From the NCBI GenBank assembly GCA_002154655.1, contig NGUZ01000005.1:40760-104759 (forward strand): a DNA stretch of 64,000 nt, given 5' to 3'. Every line of letters starts with the position of its first letter. Positions within the stretch are counted from its first letter, which is position 1. Shown piece by piece: positions 25,629 through 34,487 of the stretch. Under the pieces are notes generated by a model. The model had not been told where the DNA came from. It made no database searches and saw nothing but the letters and a program-made list of their open reading frames with translations. A program made the translations under genes and the position numbers. This DNA is from Corynebacterium kefirresidentii (GTDB lineage: Bacteria > Actinomycetota > Actinomycetes > Mycobacteriales > Mycobacteriaceae).

Positions 25629-26908
25629 TGCCCTGCCCGTTTGATTTTTCCCGCCGCTCGTTCCTCTCTGGGCTCGCGGCCACCGCCGCGCTTTCTGGCT
25701 CGGCAGCGGCTGCCAATGCGCAGTCCAGTCTCGCGGGTTCTTCCTTTGGTTCCTCTAAGCGAAGCGAAGGCGCTGCTGACCATGCTTCTCCATCGCCGCG
25801 CACCGAGGCAGACGCTCCGCTCGAACTTCCTTTCCACGGCGAGCACCAGCAGGGGATCGTGACCCCAGCGCAAAAGTATTCCGAGGTCGTCGCCCTCGAT
25901 GTACAGTTCACCGAGAAATCGCGCTTAGAGAAGTTGCTTCGCACCGTGACTGAGCGTGCCCGCATTCTCACCTCCGGCGGCGCTACTGCGGCCGATGGCA
26001 TTGCCTATCCCGCCGGCGATTCCGGGGAGCTAGGACCTAAGCTTCCCACCGATAGTTTGTCCATTACCCTCGCCGTGGGCAATTCGCTTTTCGACGACCG
26101 CTTCGGCCTTAAACCCCACAAACCCGCCCACCTAAGTTCCATGCAGGCCTTCGCCGATGACACGTTGGAGGAGGAGCTATGCCACGGCGACCTTGCTCTG
26201 CAGATTTGCGCCGACCAGCACGATACCGTCATTCACGCGCTGCGCGATATCTTGCGGCACACCCGTGGAGATGTGGCCGTGCGCTGGCGCCAAAACGGTT
26301 ATATGAATGAACCGCGGCCGTCTGGCACCCAGCGCAACCACCTTGGGTTTAAAGACGGCATCGTTAATCCAGCCGAAAAGGATCAGGACAAGCTGGTCTG
26401 GGCCGGTACGGATGAGCCGGACTGGGCCGCCGGCGGCAGCTATATGGTGGTTCGCCTCATCGCTATGTATACGGAATTCTGGGATCGCATCTCCATTGCT
26501 GAGCAGGAGCAAATCTTCGGCCGCGACCGTGCAACCGGTGGCCCGCTTTCCGGTGGCGACGAATATGCCGAGCCCAACTATCTCGATGACGCAACCGGTG
26601 ACGTCATCCCCACCGACGCGCATATTCGCCTGGCGAATCCGCGCACGCCAGAAACCGCGGACCAGCTCATGCTGCGCCGCGCCTATAACTACGACAATGG
26701 CGTGCGCGATAACGGCACCCTCGATGTCGGACTCGTCTTTATCTGCTTCCAGCAGGACTTGGAGCGTCAGTTCATCACGGTGCAAAAGCGCCTCGAAGGT
26801 GAACCCCTAGCGGACTATATCCGACCCTATGGTGGTGGCTATTTTTATGCTTTGCCCGGCGTCGCTGATGACTCCGACTTTTTCGGCCGCTCCCTCCTTC
26901 AAGCCTAG
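25628..26908 (+). CDS. efeB: Tat-exported Dyp-type haem peroxidase EfeB
   Basis: 426 residues starting at GTG 25628. The twin-arginine signal SRRSFLSGLAATAA is at residues 8-21. The Dyp peroxidase body shows the distal GFKDG motif, the proximal His in AHIRLANPR and the Arg of MLRRAYNYD. EfeB/YwbN proteins oxidise ferrous iron for EfeU or act on haem. It is the last gene of the operon with the phosphatase and EfeO. The missing EfeU suggests iron import elsewhere or a different role. Confidence 0.92.
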   Translation: MPCPFDFSRRSFLSGLAATAALSGSAAAANAQSSLAGSSFGSSKRSEGAADHASPSPRTEADAPLELPFHGEHQQGIVTPAQKYSEVVALDVQFTEKSRLEKLLRTVTERARILTSGGATAADGIAYPAGDSGELGPKLPTDSLSITLAVGNSLFDDRFGLKPHKPAHLSSMQAFADDTLEEELCHGDLALQICADQHDTVIHALRDILRHTRGDVAVRWRQNGYMNEPRPSGTQRNHLGFKDGIVNPAEKDQDKLVWAGTDEPDWAAGGSYMVVRLIAMYTEFWDRISIAEQEQIFGRDRATGGPLSGGDEYAEPNYLDDATGDVIPTDAHIRLANPRTPETADQLMLRRAYNYDNGVRDNGTLDVGLVFICFQQDLERQFITVQKRLEGEPLADYIRPYGGGYFYALPGVADDSDFFGRSLLQA

Positions 26909-26987
26909 AAATGCTTCACCGACTCGCACTGTGCGGGAAAGCCGTGTGATCTGGGAAGCGTCCGCCCAAAAAATGAGGGCAGGGTCT

Positions 26988-27989
26988 TCAGCTTGAATTG
27001 GCCCACGGCGGAACCCAGACTATTCGGCCCCGCCGCCGCGCTAACCGGCCGCGCACCGGCGGGGCGTTCGGGTCGTCGTCATTGACGCCGTTGTGGTACG
27101 GACACGCCACACTGAGATTCGCCATATTGGTCTCGCCGCCGTGTTTCCACGCCCGCAGATGATGAATCTGGCACTTATCAGCCGGATAATTGCACTCGGC
27201 CCACGGGCACGTGGGGTTTTCCGCGCCCGCCATCAGCCGCTGCTTATCCGAGGCATGCCGCGAGGTGCGATACAGGTTCACCGGCCCCTCATAGGGGTGG
27301 ACGAGCGTGACAAGTCCGCAGTCGGCAAGGCGCTTTTCCACCAGTTTGGCGCCGCTGATTTCGGCCCCATTGGTCAACCGCAGCGTAATTTCCTCGCCTC
27401 CACCGTCGAGGATTTCATCTAATTCATCGAGCTGGATGATGATATTCGTCATCGCGGCAGGGCGCGCCGTAGCTCCGCCGCGGAAGAAAATATTCTCCAC
27501 GGAATCCAAGGGTTTCTCTTCACTGATGCTGGCGTGCAGGTCAGCGATGAAATCGGAATCACCGGTAATCGAAAGCGTCGACGGCCCGCCCTTGCGCCGC
27601 GTCATCCGCACCCCCTTCTCCGGCTGCCGCGGCGGATACATCTCCTTCAACCGCGTGCGGGCAAGATGCTCCACATCCTGGTCGGTCGCGCATAATTCAG
27701 CGCGCAGCGCCCACGCATCCCGCTTGGATTTGGTGCGGGAGACGTACTTTTCAATGAGTTTCAACGTGGCCAGGCAATGCGTGGCGGCCCGGCACGAGCG
27801 CTGCCGGCGGGTGAAGGGAGTGGGGCCAAAGTAGACGTCGGCAAGCGCGAGCAGGCTACGAGCTTCCTGCCGGGGCAGGCCCAGCCGACGCAGATCCGTC
27901 TCGCGCACGCCGGAGACCTCGCCGAGAAGCTCCATCGGCGAGGCAAGTTGGCGGGCGTAGTCCTGCAAGCGGGTCATGCCCGTGAGCAT
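26988..27989 (-). CDS. HNH endonuclease domain protein (DUF222-like)
   Basis: 333 residues. The C-terminal HNH core reads CPWAECNYPADKCQIHHLRAWKHGGETNMANLSVACPYHN in two parts: CPWxxC zinc ligands, catalytic IHHLRAWKHGG and a second HN element. The N-terminal helical region is of the DUF222 type that is repeated many times in actinobacterial genomes, often near mobile sites, function unknown. Start uncertain between ATG 27989 and ATG 27977. Two DnaA-like boxes follow its start on the upstream side. Confidence 0.85.
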   Translation of the reverse strand: MLTGMTRLQDYARQLASPMELLGEVSGVRETDLRRLGLPRQEARSLLALADVYFGPTPFTRRQRSCRAATHCLATLKLIEKYVSRTKSKRDAWALRAELCATDQDVEHLARTRLKEMYPPRQPEKGVRMTRRKGGPSTLSITGDSDFIADLHASISEEKPLDSVENIFFRGGATARPAAMTNIIIQLDELDEILDGGGEEITLRLTNGAEISGAKLVEKRLADCGLVTLVHPYEGPVNLYRTSRHASDKQRLMAGAENPTCPWAECNYPADKCQIHHLRAWKHGGETNMANLSVACPYHNGVNDDDPNAPPVRGRLARRRGRIVWVPPWANSS

Positions 27990-28030
27990 AAGACACCCCG
28001 CAAAGCCGCAGTAGCGCCCCCGCGTGAGCC

Positions 28031-28091
28031 TGTGGATAACTCGCCTCTCCCGTCACACCAACCCCGAACCCGCCCGGCGGCCTGTGGATAA
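28031..28091 (+). repeat. direct pair of perfect DnaA boxes
   Basis: TGTGGATAA occurs at 28031-28039 and 28083-28091 in the same orientation, each as CCTGTGGATAAC. The spacing is 52 bp, close to five helical turns. They lie between the divergent HNH gene and the M20 amidohydrolase, near its promoter. Confidence 0.65.
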
Positions 28092-28134
28092 CCTGCGGTA
28101 CCCTCGAATGCGAAAGCGAGAAAAGGAGCTCCCC

Positions 28135-29511
28135 ATGACTGACCCGACCAAGCGAATCCGTCCCACCACCCCCGGACGCCTGGCAGCCCCACGCCAGGCC
28201 CAGCAGCTGCCGCCCCTGCCGGTTACTCGGGCGCGCATTGGCGAGCAGATGGCCACCGAGGTCTTCCAGGAAATGGGCGAGGAGATGCTCGAGGAGTTGC
28301 AGAACTTCCGCCGCGATCTGCACCGCAACCCGGAAATCGGCCTGGACCTGCCGCGTACGCAAAAGAAGGTCTTGGAAGCTCTCGAGGGCCTACCGCTGGA
28401 GATCCACGTGGGCCAGGATCTGAGCTCAGTGGTCGCTGTGCTGCGCGGCGGCCAGCGCGGCGAGCGGCCGGTGTCGGTGCTTTTGCGCGCGGACATGGAC
28501 GCCCTCGAGGTACGCGAGCAGACCGGCAGCCCGTTTGCCTCGACGAATGGGTATATGCACGCCTGCGGCCACGATCTGCATACCGCCGGACTGGTGGGCG
28601 CAGCGCGGATTCTGTGCGAGCATCGCGAGGAGCTGCACGGCGATGTCACCTTTATGTTCCAGCCCGGCGAGGAGGGGCCAGGCGGCGCGCTGCCGATGAT
28701 TGAGGAAGGCGTGCTTGACGCCGCTGGCCGACGTCCCATTGCCGCCTACGGCCTCCACGTTGGCCCGCAGGACCGCGGCACGTTCCACTATGTGCCCGGC
28801 CCGATGATGGCCAGCTCGTCCAATCTGACTATCACGGTGCTGGGCAAGGGCGGGCACGGCTCCCGCCCGCATGATGCTATTGACCCGGTGGCGGCGCTGG
28901 CGGAGATCCAAATGTCGCTGCAGACCGCGCTGACCCGCCGCTTCGATGCGCTCGAGCCCATCGTTATTACCGTGACCAACCTGTGGGCGGGCGATGGCGC
29001 GTATAACGCCATTCCGGAACGCGCGGCCTTGGGGGCGACGGTGCGCGTGCTGCGCGATGAGAAGATCGACGCCGTGCGGCAGATGATTACGGAGGTCTCC
29101 AGCTCCGTCGCTGCTTCGCACCGGTGCACCGCACAGGTGGATTTCGAGGTCTTGTACCCCACCACCAAGACGAATCCGCGGGAAAATCAGTTCGCTGCTA
29201 CCTTGTGGAGCCAGATGTTTGGCACCGAAAACGTCCAGCCATTCGATGCCCCGATGATGGCCTCCGAAGACTTCGGCTACGTCCTCGCGCAAGTGCCGGG
29301 CACGTTTATGTGGATGGGCACGGCCAATCCAGACAAGCCCGAAAATGAGCGCGAGTGGAACCACTCTCCGATGATGCGTTTCGATGACTCGGTGCTGGGA
29401 ATGCAGTCCGCGGCGCTGGCGGCCGTGGCGTTTGAGCGCTTGGCCACCGAAAACGAGCATCCGTCCGCGCAGACGAAGGCCATGCGCGATGCGGCCGGGG
29501 TGCAAAAATAA
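28135..29511 (+). CDS. M20 family amidohydrolase/aminoacylase
   Basis: Zinc-dependent amidohydrolase of 458 residues. The family metal ligands appear in MHACGHDLHTAG and FQPGEEGPGGA; NLTITVLGKGGHGSRPH and MMASEDFGYV complete the M20D pattern. Relatives include N-acyl amino acid aminoacylases and hippurate hydrolases; in skin corynebacteria one relative (AgaA) releases body-odour acids from acyl-glutamine. Substrate is not decided by sequence. ATG at 28135 has an AAAGGAG ribosome site 8 nt upstream. Confidence 0.9.
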   Translation: MTDPTKRIRPTTPGRLAAPRQAQQLPPLPVTRARIGEQMATEVFQEMGEEMLEELQNFRRDLHRNPEIGLDLPRTQKKVLEALEGLPLEIHVGQDLSSVVAVLRGGQRGERPVSVLLRADMDALEVREQTGSPFASTNGYMHACGHDLHTAGLVGAARILCEHREELHGDVTFMFQPGEEGPGGALPMIEEGVLDAAGRRPIAAYGLHVGPQDRGTFHYVPGPMMASSSNLTITVLGKGGHGSRPHDAIDPVAALAEIQMSLQTALTRRFDALEPIVITVTNLWAGDGAYNAIPERAALGATVRVLRDEKIDAVRQMITEVSSSVAASHRCTAQVDFEVLYPTTKTNPRENQFAATLWSQMFGTENVQPFDAPMMASEDFGYVLAQVPGTFMWMGTANPDKPENEREWNHSPMMRFDDSVLGMQSAALAAVAFERLATENEHPSAQTKAMRDAAGVQK

Positions 29512-29514
29512 TTC

Positions 29515-29526
29515 ATCCCTAGGGAT
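29515..29526. promoter_or_regulatory. perfect palindrome at histidine kinase promoter
   Basis: ATCCCTAGGGAT is a perfect 12-bp palindrome covering the expected -35 zone of the first kinase gene. A related TCCCT-GCG-AGGGA repeat occurs at the second kinase promoter. Confidence 0.5.
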
Positions 29527-29540
29527 TATGGCCGCCGGTT

Positions 29541-29546
29541 TAAGCT
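29541..29546 (+). promoter_or_regulatory. leaderless promoter -10 of first kinase gene
   Basis: TAAGCT ends 7 nt before the ATG at 29554. Confidence 0.45.
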
Positions 29547-29553
29547 TTAGGCC

Positions 29554-30774
29554 ATGATCAGAACGAAGTGGAGCACGGCGGGAATTGTTGCCGCTTGTGC
29601 GGTGGCGAATTGGCTCATCGGCGTAGTGCTGATGAGCATGGATATCGAGGAGTATTCGCCGCCGTTTGAGGAGTACGGGCCCTATATCTGTACCGGTTTT
29701 GCGGTGGGCGTGGTGACGATTATCGCCCTGCCCTTTGCGTTAGAGCACCAGCCGCGCGAGCTTTCCGACGTCGACTATGCCGGCTCCACCCGTAGCTTCA
29801 TCGCTGGCTGTATCGTGCTGCTGGGGTCGAGCTCCTATTTTGGTGCGGCTAGTGGAGTCGTGGCTTTCATTTCCATGGTCTCGCGCCGTTCGACCTCGCG
29901 CTCGGTGGCCGCAGTGGCGTGCTTCGTGGCGGCGTTTGCGATTGATGCGTTCTTCAACCCCTATATGGCCTGGGACGATATCGGATGGGTTGGTGCCATC
30001 TTCGTTGTGGTCGTGATGGTCGCGGGGTTATTGGTAGGCCAAAAGCGTGGCAATCTGCGCGAAAAGCGGTGGCGGGTGGAACAACAAGCCCGGATGAATC
30101 GCGAAGAGATGCGTGCCAAGGTAGAACGCGCGCGGCAAGAGGAGCGCGAGAATATCGCGCGGGACATGCACGATACGCTCTCGCATCGGCTAAGCCTCGT
30201 GGCCATTCATGCGGGTGCGCTGAGCTATCCGCGTGAAGGCGTGCCGGCCGAGTTCACAGACGCAGCGCGCACCATCCGCGCGGAGGCCCAGAACGCGGTA
30301 GAAGATTTGCGCACCGTCCTAAGCGCCTTGCGTGAAGATCTTTCCCAGGATCCGCGCACCACCTTAGAAGAGCTAGTCGCGAGCGTGCAGGAGGCCGGCA
30401 CGCAGGTGACCGTGACCTACGCGGACGGTGCCAGCCCGGATGTTTTTACTGGGTTGTCCACGATGGCGCAGCACGCCGTGCACCGCGCAGTACAGGAAGG
30501 CCTGACCAATGCGCGCAAGCACGCCGCTGGCCAGCCGGTGAGCATCACGGTGCGCGAGGTGGCCGGTGAGGTGGGCGTCGAGATGCGCAACCCGCTCCCA
30601 GTGGCTAAGACCGAGGAGCGCGCAGGTAGCGGCGTCAGAGGCTACGGGCTGGTGGGCCTGCGCGAGCGCGTGGAGCTATCCGGCGGGCGCATGAATATCC
30701 ACGTCGGCGAAGAAGGCGAGGAATTTCGCTGGAGCATCCTGCTACCACTGGCGCATAAGGAGGCCGCGCAATGA
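29554..30774 (+). CDS. sensor histidine kinase (NarL/HisKA_3 type), system 1
   Basis: 406 residues. Several N-terminal membrane helices (about residues 7-170) are followed by the dimerisation and phosphoacceptor box REENIARDMHDTLSHRL type sequence (phospho-His in MHDTLSHRLS) and a HATPase domain with QEGLTNARKHA (N box) and RGYGLVGLRERV (G box). It works with the LuxR-type regulator two genes downstream. The stop overlaps the next ATG by 4 bases. Confidence 0.9.
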   Translation: MIRTKWSTAGIVAACAVANWLIGVVLMSMDIEEYSPPFEEYGPYICTGFAVGVVTIIALPFALEHQPRELSDVDYAGSTRSFIAGCIVLLGSSSYFGAASGVVAFISMVSRRSTSRSVAAVACFVAAFAIDAFFNPYMAWDDIGWVGAIFVVVVMVAGLLVGQKRGNLREKRWRVEQQARMNREEMRAKVERARQEERENIARDMHDTLSHRLSLVAIHAGALSYPREGVPAEFTDAARTIRAEAQNAVEDLRTVLSALREDLSQDPRTTLEELVASVQEAGTQVTVTYADGASPDVFTGLSTMAQHAVHRAVQEGLTNARKHAAGQPVSITVREVAGEVGVEMRNPLPVAKTEERAGSGVRGYGLVGLRERVELSGGRMNIHVGEEGEEFRWSILLPLAHKEAAQ

Positions 30775-31382
30775 GCGAGATGAGTTGGCAACTGCGCCAT
30801 CCCGACTACGGGCTTATGCGCATTGACCTAGAAGAAACCAAGACCCGCGAGGGCTGGACAGGAAAATACTTAGATTCTAAGCGCAGCCTTTTTACCTCCA
30901 CGGTCAACGGCACTACGCGCAAGCTCAGCTACACCGATACCGATGACTCGGCCTATAGCGTGGAATTCCTGCGCGGAAATAGCGATGATAATGCGCCCGA
31001 AGACGCAGACCGCATCGAGTTGGTGGAGCGCCGTGACTTCGTCGTGCCGGAGTTTCGCGGACAAGGGGCGAGGGTGATGTTTGCGGCGGTGGGGGAGCCG
31101 GGTGTCGATAAGCAGCTGCATCGGATTAACCTGTGGACATTGCTCTTGCAGACGGCGCTGACATTCATTGCGGCCACACTAGTCATCGAATTTTTCCCGA
31201 AATTCTTCGAAAAGATAAACGAGATTCTCGTGCCCTCGTTCCTCAACGGCGTAGTGGCAGGCCACGCCACTATAGTGCCGGTAGCGCTCGCGGCATTGGT
31301 GGCGATTACAGTGGCGTATACGCCTGTCGCGTCGAAGTTTTGGCGCGCGCGGTGGAATCAGCCGGTGGGAAAGGAAGCATGA
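30771..31382 (+). CDS. membrane protein of unknown function between kinase and regulator
   Basis: 203 residues. A soluble N-terminal region (about 1-120) rich in charged residues is followed by two membrane helices (about 124-142 and 165-185). It overlaps the kinase by 4 bases and the regulator start by 4 bases, so the three are coupled. It could be an accessory sensor for kinase 1; no family was recognised. Confidence 0.75.
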   Translation: MSEMSWQLRHPDYGLMRIDLEETKTREGWTGKYLDSKRSLFTSTVNGTTRKLSYTDTDDSAYSVEFLRGNSDDNAPEDADRIELVERRDFVVPEFRGQGARVMFAAVGEPGVDKQLHRINLWTLLLQTALTFIAATLVIEFFPKFFEKINEILVPSFLNGVVAGHATIVPVALAALVAITVAYTPVASKFWRARWNQPVGKEA

Positions 31383-32044
31383 TGGCCGACGCACTGCGTG
31401 TAGTGCTCGTTGACGACGAGGATCTAGTCCGCAGCGGGCTGCGCCTGCTGCTATCCAATGCGCCCGATATCGAGGTCGTGGCCGAGGCGAGCAATGGCCG
31501 GGACGCGGTGGCTACCGTCCTCGATGCGCAGCCCGACGTGGTGCTAATGGATATTCGTATGCCGGTCATGGATGGCATCGCGGCCGTGGAGAAGATTCTA
31601 TCGGTCCACGCAGTGCCGATCATCATGCTCACGGCTTTTGATACCGATTCTTTCATCCTGCGGGCCCTGCGCGCCGGGGCGGCTGGGTTCTTACTCAAGT
31701 CGACGCCGCCGGAATCGCTCATGGCGGCCGTGCGCGCGGCCGCAGCGGGGCAACCGCTGTTGAGCCCGCAGGTCGTCGACAAGCTGGTAGGCATGCAAGG
31801 CCCCGCGCTTGACGACGCCCATTCGCACCACACCCGCACCGCTCGCAACCACCTAGGTAGGCTTAGCTCCCGCGAGCGCGAAATCGCCGAGCTGGTGGCC
31901 CAGGGCTTGAATAATCAAGACATCGCCGACCAACTGGTGGTGTCCATGGCGACGGTGAAATCGCATATGCAGCATATTTTGAAAAAGATCGGCGGTACCA
32001 GCCGTGTGCACATCGCCATTATGGTCTTAGAGGCCCGCGGCTAA
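31379..32044 (+). CDS. LuxR/NarL-type response regulator, system 1
   Basis: 221 residues. The receiver domain has acidic VDDED, the phosphorylation Asp in VVLMDIRMPVMDG and Lys in FLLKSTPPE. The C-terminal GerE helix-turn-helix reads LSSREREIAELVAQGLNNQ followed by DIADQLVVSMATVKSHMQ. Start is ATG 31379 (ATGATGG, a second ATG at 31382 is also possible), overlapping the membrane protein stop. Its paralogue lies 2 kb downstream. Confidence 0.92.
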   Translation: MMADALRVVLVDDEDLVRSGLRLLLSNAPDIEVVAEASNGRDAVATVLDAQPDVVLMDIRMPVMDGIAAVEKILSVHAVPIIMLTAFDTDSFILRALRAGAAGFLLKSTPPESLMAAVRAAAAGQPLLSPQVVDKLVGMQGPALDDAHSHHTRTARNHLGRLSSREREIAELVAQGLNNQDIADQLVVSMATVKSHMQHILKKIGGTSRVHIAIMVLEARG

Positions 32045-32057
32045 GGCTGGAGAATCC

Positions 32058-32070
32058 TCCCTGCGAGGGA
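32058..32070. promoter_or_regulatory. palindrome at second histidine kinase promoter
   Basis: TCCCT-GCG-AGGGA (32058-32070), same half-site as the 12-bp palindrome at 29515. Its centre lies about 33 bp upstream of the -10 centre, against 23 bp for system 1: one helical turn further. Confidence 0.4.
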
Positions 32071-32094
32071 TACCGCGCTGGCGGTGGGTCGGCT

Positions 32095-32100
32095 TAGACT
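32095..32100 (+). promoter_or_regulatory. putative -10 of second kinase gene
   Basis: TAGACT ends 10 nt before the ATG at 32111, giving a leader of a few bases at most. Confidence 0.4.
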
Positions 32101-32110
32101 GGTGCGCGTT

Positions 32111-33322
32111 ATGAAGTTATTCCGAAAATCCGACGAGATGCTCCAGCGCCCGCTGTGGCAGAAGCTCATCATTGCGGCGGTGGCAGTGCTAGGCGATTTT
32201 GCCGTCTTATCCGTCCGCGTGAGCGAGAGCGACGGATCGCCCGAAAGGCTGTTTATTCTTTTCGCGGCGACGATCGGAACGTGGATCTTATTGCCCTTTG
32301 CTCTCCGGCATGCTGCGCGGGAGCGTGACCCGCGCAGCGCACAGCCTGGCCCGCGCAGCGCGTTGGTAGCCGCAACCATTATTTCGGCGACGGTGACGAT
32401 TGCTGAGCCCCGCCCCTCGGTATTTATGGCGGCGTTTTCTGTGGCCTCGCGCCGGAGCCGGTTGTGGATGGCGACGGTATGTGCGGCCATGGTGGCCTCG
32501 AAGTTGGTCACTCTCGATTTATCTCGAAGCGAAGGGCTTAGTGCTCCCGGGAAGCTGGGATTTTTCTCTAGCTACATCCTCCCAGCAGTAGTCGTTCTAG
32601 TAGTCGGGTTGGTTCGCTCGAACCAAAAAGAGCGCACGATTGCGCTGCAGGCGCAGGCGGAGCTCACGCACGAGGAAATGGCCACGCGGGAGAATTTTGC
32701 GCGGCAGGAAGAACGCGACCGGATTGCGCGGGATATGCACGATACGCTCTCGCATCGGCTGAGCATGATTGCGGTCTACGCCGGCGGGTTGGCCTACCGC
32801 AAGGACCTAGATCCGGAAGAAACGCGGCAATCCGCGCGCACGATTCGCGATGAAGCCGAGGCCGCCGTGGGAGATCTGCGCGAGGCGTTGCACTCGCTGC
32901 GCAGTGAGGGGCGTATCGATCCGCGCGAGGGCGTGGAATCGCTGGTGGAGCGTTCCCGCCAGGCGGGCATGGACGTGGAGGTGCGCTACCAAGCGGGCGC
33001 GGGGCCGCAATCGTTGGAGGAGCTGAGCACCATGACCGGCCACGCGCTCAACCGCGTGGTCCAGGAGGGCCTGACCAACGCACGCAAGCACGCACCGGGG
33101 CAGCCGGTCACCATCACCATCGCCACGCTTGCCGACGCCCTGTCTATCACCATGTCTAACCCCACCGCCCAGGCTGGGGAAAAGGAAAGCGTGCACAGTG
33201 GTGGGTACGGGATCGTCGGCATGCGCGAGCGCGCTAGTGTGGTGGGCGGATCGCTACAGGTAAACGATGAGGAAGATAGGTTCTCGTGGACTCTGCGCCT
33301 GCCGAGGAAGGAAGAAAAGTGA
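32111..33322 (+). CDS. sensor histidine kinase (NarL/HisKA_3 type), system 2
   Basis: 403 residues and a clear paralogue of the kinase at 29554. About six membrane helices in the first 190 residues, then RQEERDRIARDMHDTLSHRL (phospho-His box), QEGLTNARKHAPGQ and GGYGIVGMRERA. The phosphoacceptor box is 26 bases identical in DNA with system 1 (from ATGCACGATACG). ATG 32111 is preferred to a GTG at 32102 that lies too close to the -10. Confidence 0.9.
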   Translation: MKLFRKSDEMLQRPLWQKLIIAAVAVLGDFAVLSVRVSESDGSPERLFILFAATIGTWILLPFALRHAARERDPRSAQPGPRSALVAATIISATVTIAEPRPSVFMAAFSVASRRSRLWMATVCAAMVASKLVTLDLSRSEGLSAPGKLGFFSSYILPAVVVLVVGLVRSNQKERTIALQAQAELTHEEMATRENFARQEERDRIARDMHDTLSHRLSMIAVYAGGLAYRKDLDPEETRQSARTIRDEAEAAVGDLREALHSLRSEGRIDPREGVESLVERSRQAGMDVEVRYQAGAGPQSLEELSTMTGHALNRVVQEGLTNARKHAPGQPVTITIATLADALSITMSNPTAQAGEKESVHSGGYGIVGMRERASVVGGSLQVNDEEDRFSWTLRLPRKEEK

Positions 33323-33972
33323 GTGAAATTCGGGTGGTGCTTGTCGATGATGAGCCGCTGCTGCGCCACGGCTTGCGCATGATCTTGGAAGGCGCGCCGG
33401 GCATCAGCGTCATCGGCGAGGCCGGAAACGGCAAGGAGGGAGTGGAGCTCATCCTGGCCGAGGAGCCGGACGTGGTGCTGATGGATATCCGCATGCCGGT
33501 TATGGACGGCATCGAGGCGACGGCGCAGCTGCACTCGCTCGCCGGCGCGCGCGATATCCCGGTGGTGATGCTCACCGCCTTTGATACCGACGAGTTCATC
33601 CTGCACGCCCTGCGCGCTGGGGCGGTGGGCTTTTTGTTGAAGACGACGGCGCCGGAGGCGCTGGTGGCGTCGGTAAGAGCGGCGGCCCAAGGCCAGCAAC
33701 AGCTCAGCCCGAAGGTGCTAGAAAACCTGGTGGGGCTGGCGGCCACGCCGCCGCAGCCGGAACAAGAGATGATTCAACCCAGCGGGCTGGCCGAGCTGAG
33801 CGAGCGCGAAAATGAAATCGCCCAGCTGGTGGCCCAAGGCCTAAGCAACGCCGAGATTGCCGAGCAGCTTTTTATCTCGCTGACCACGGTCAAGACGCAC
33901 ATGAAGCACATCCTGGCCAAGATCGATGGCACCAACCGGGTCCACATCGCGATTGCGGTGCTCGGCGGTTAG
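33319..33972 (+). CDS. LuxR/NarL-type response regulator, system 2
   Basis: 217 residues. Receiver domain with VDDEP, phospho-Asp in VVLMDIRMPVMDG and FLLKTTAPE; C-terminal helix-turn-helix LSERENEIAQLVAQGLSNA and EIAEQLFISLTTVKTHMK. GTG start at 33319 overlaps the kinase stop (GTGA). It shares the receiver core and DNA-binding helix style with system 1, so cross-talk or a shared operator is possible. Confidence 0.92.
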   Translation: MSEIRVVLVDDEPLLRHGLRMILEGAPGISVIGEAGNGKEGVELILAEEPDVVLMDIRMPVMDGIEATAQLHSLAGARDIPVVMLTAFDTDEFILHALRAGAVGFLLKTTAPEALVASVRAAAQGQQQLSPKVLENLVGLAATPPQPEQEMIQPSGLAELSERENEIAQLVAQGLSNAEIAEQLFISLTTVKTHMKHILAKIDGTNRVHIAIAVLGG

Positions 33973-33991
33973 GCGTGGCTGGGCTGGGCCG

Positions 33992-34372
33992 CTAGGGCCG
34001 GCGGAAAATGGCGGAGGCTAGGCCCACCAGCGCGATGACGCCGACGATAAGGGAGGCCACCGGCCAGTACTGCGGGAAGTACTTGAGCGTGTAGCCGAAT
34101 ACTTGGCCGTCATCGAACTGCTGCCATAGCGCGAAGGGCATCCACCACAGCTTGGTTAGCGTGAGGATCGCGCCCACCAGGCCGGTGGCAACCCGCGCGC
34201 CACCGCGCAGGAAGAAGCTCGCCGCAACCAGCAGTACGCCCGCAATGGTCAGGGCGAATAGGAGGGGAGTTTCGGTGCCCAGCGGAGAGCCGCGCAGCAG
34301 GAACTCGTGGTCGATTGCGTGTTGCTCGATGAGGGTATATCCATCGAGTACTACGTCGTCTGGGATTCCCAT
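33992..34372 (-). CDS. small membrane protein of unknown function
   Basis: 126 residues with about three membrane helices (about 38-56, 63-82 and 100-120) after a 35-residue polar N-terminus. Convergent with the response regulator. A clear AAGGAG ribosome site lies 8 nt before the ATG. No recognised family. Confidence 0.75.
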   Translation of the reverse strand: MGIPDDVVLDGYTLIEQHAIDHEFLLRGSPLGTETPLLFALTIAGVLLVAASFFLRGGARVATGLVGAILTLTKLWWMPFALWQQFDDGQVFGYTLKYFPQYWPVASLIVGVIALVGLASAIFRRP

Positions 34373-34487
34373 AGGTTAATTCTCCTTAGTTGTGCCCGGA
34401 GCGGCTGGGGCGCCTGAGGTGGCATAGGGGAAGGCCGACGGAAACGCGGAAATCTGCCACCCTAGAACCGGGTTGTACGTCAATTAT

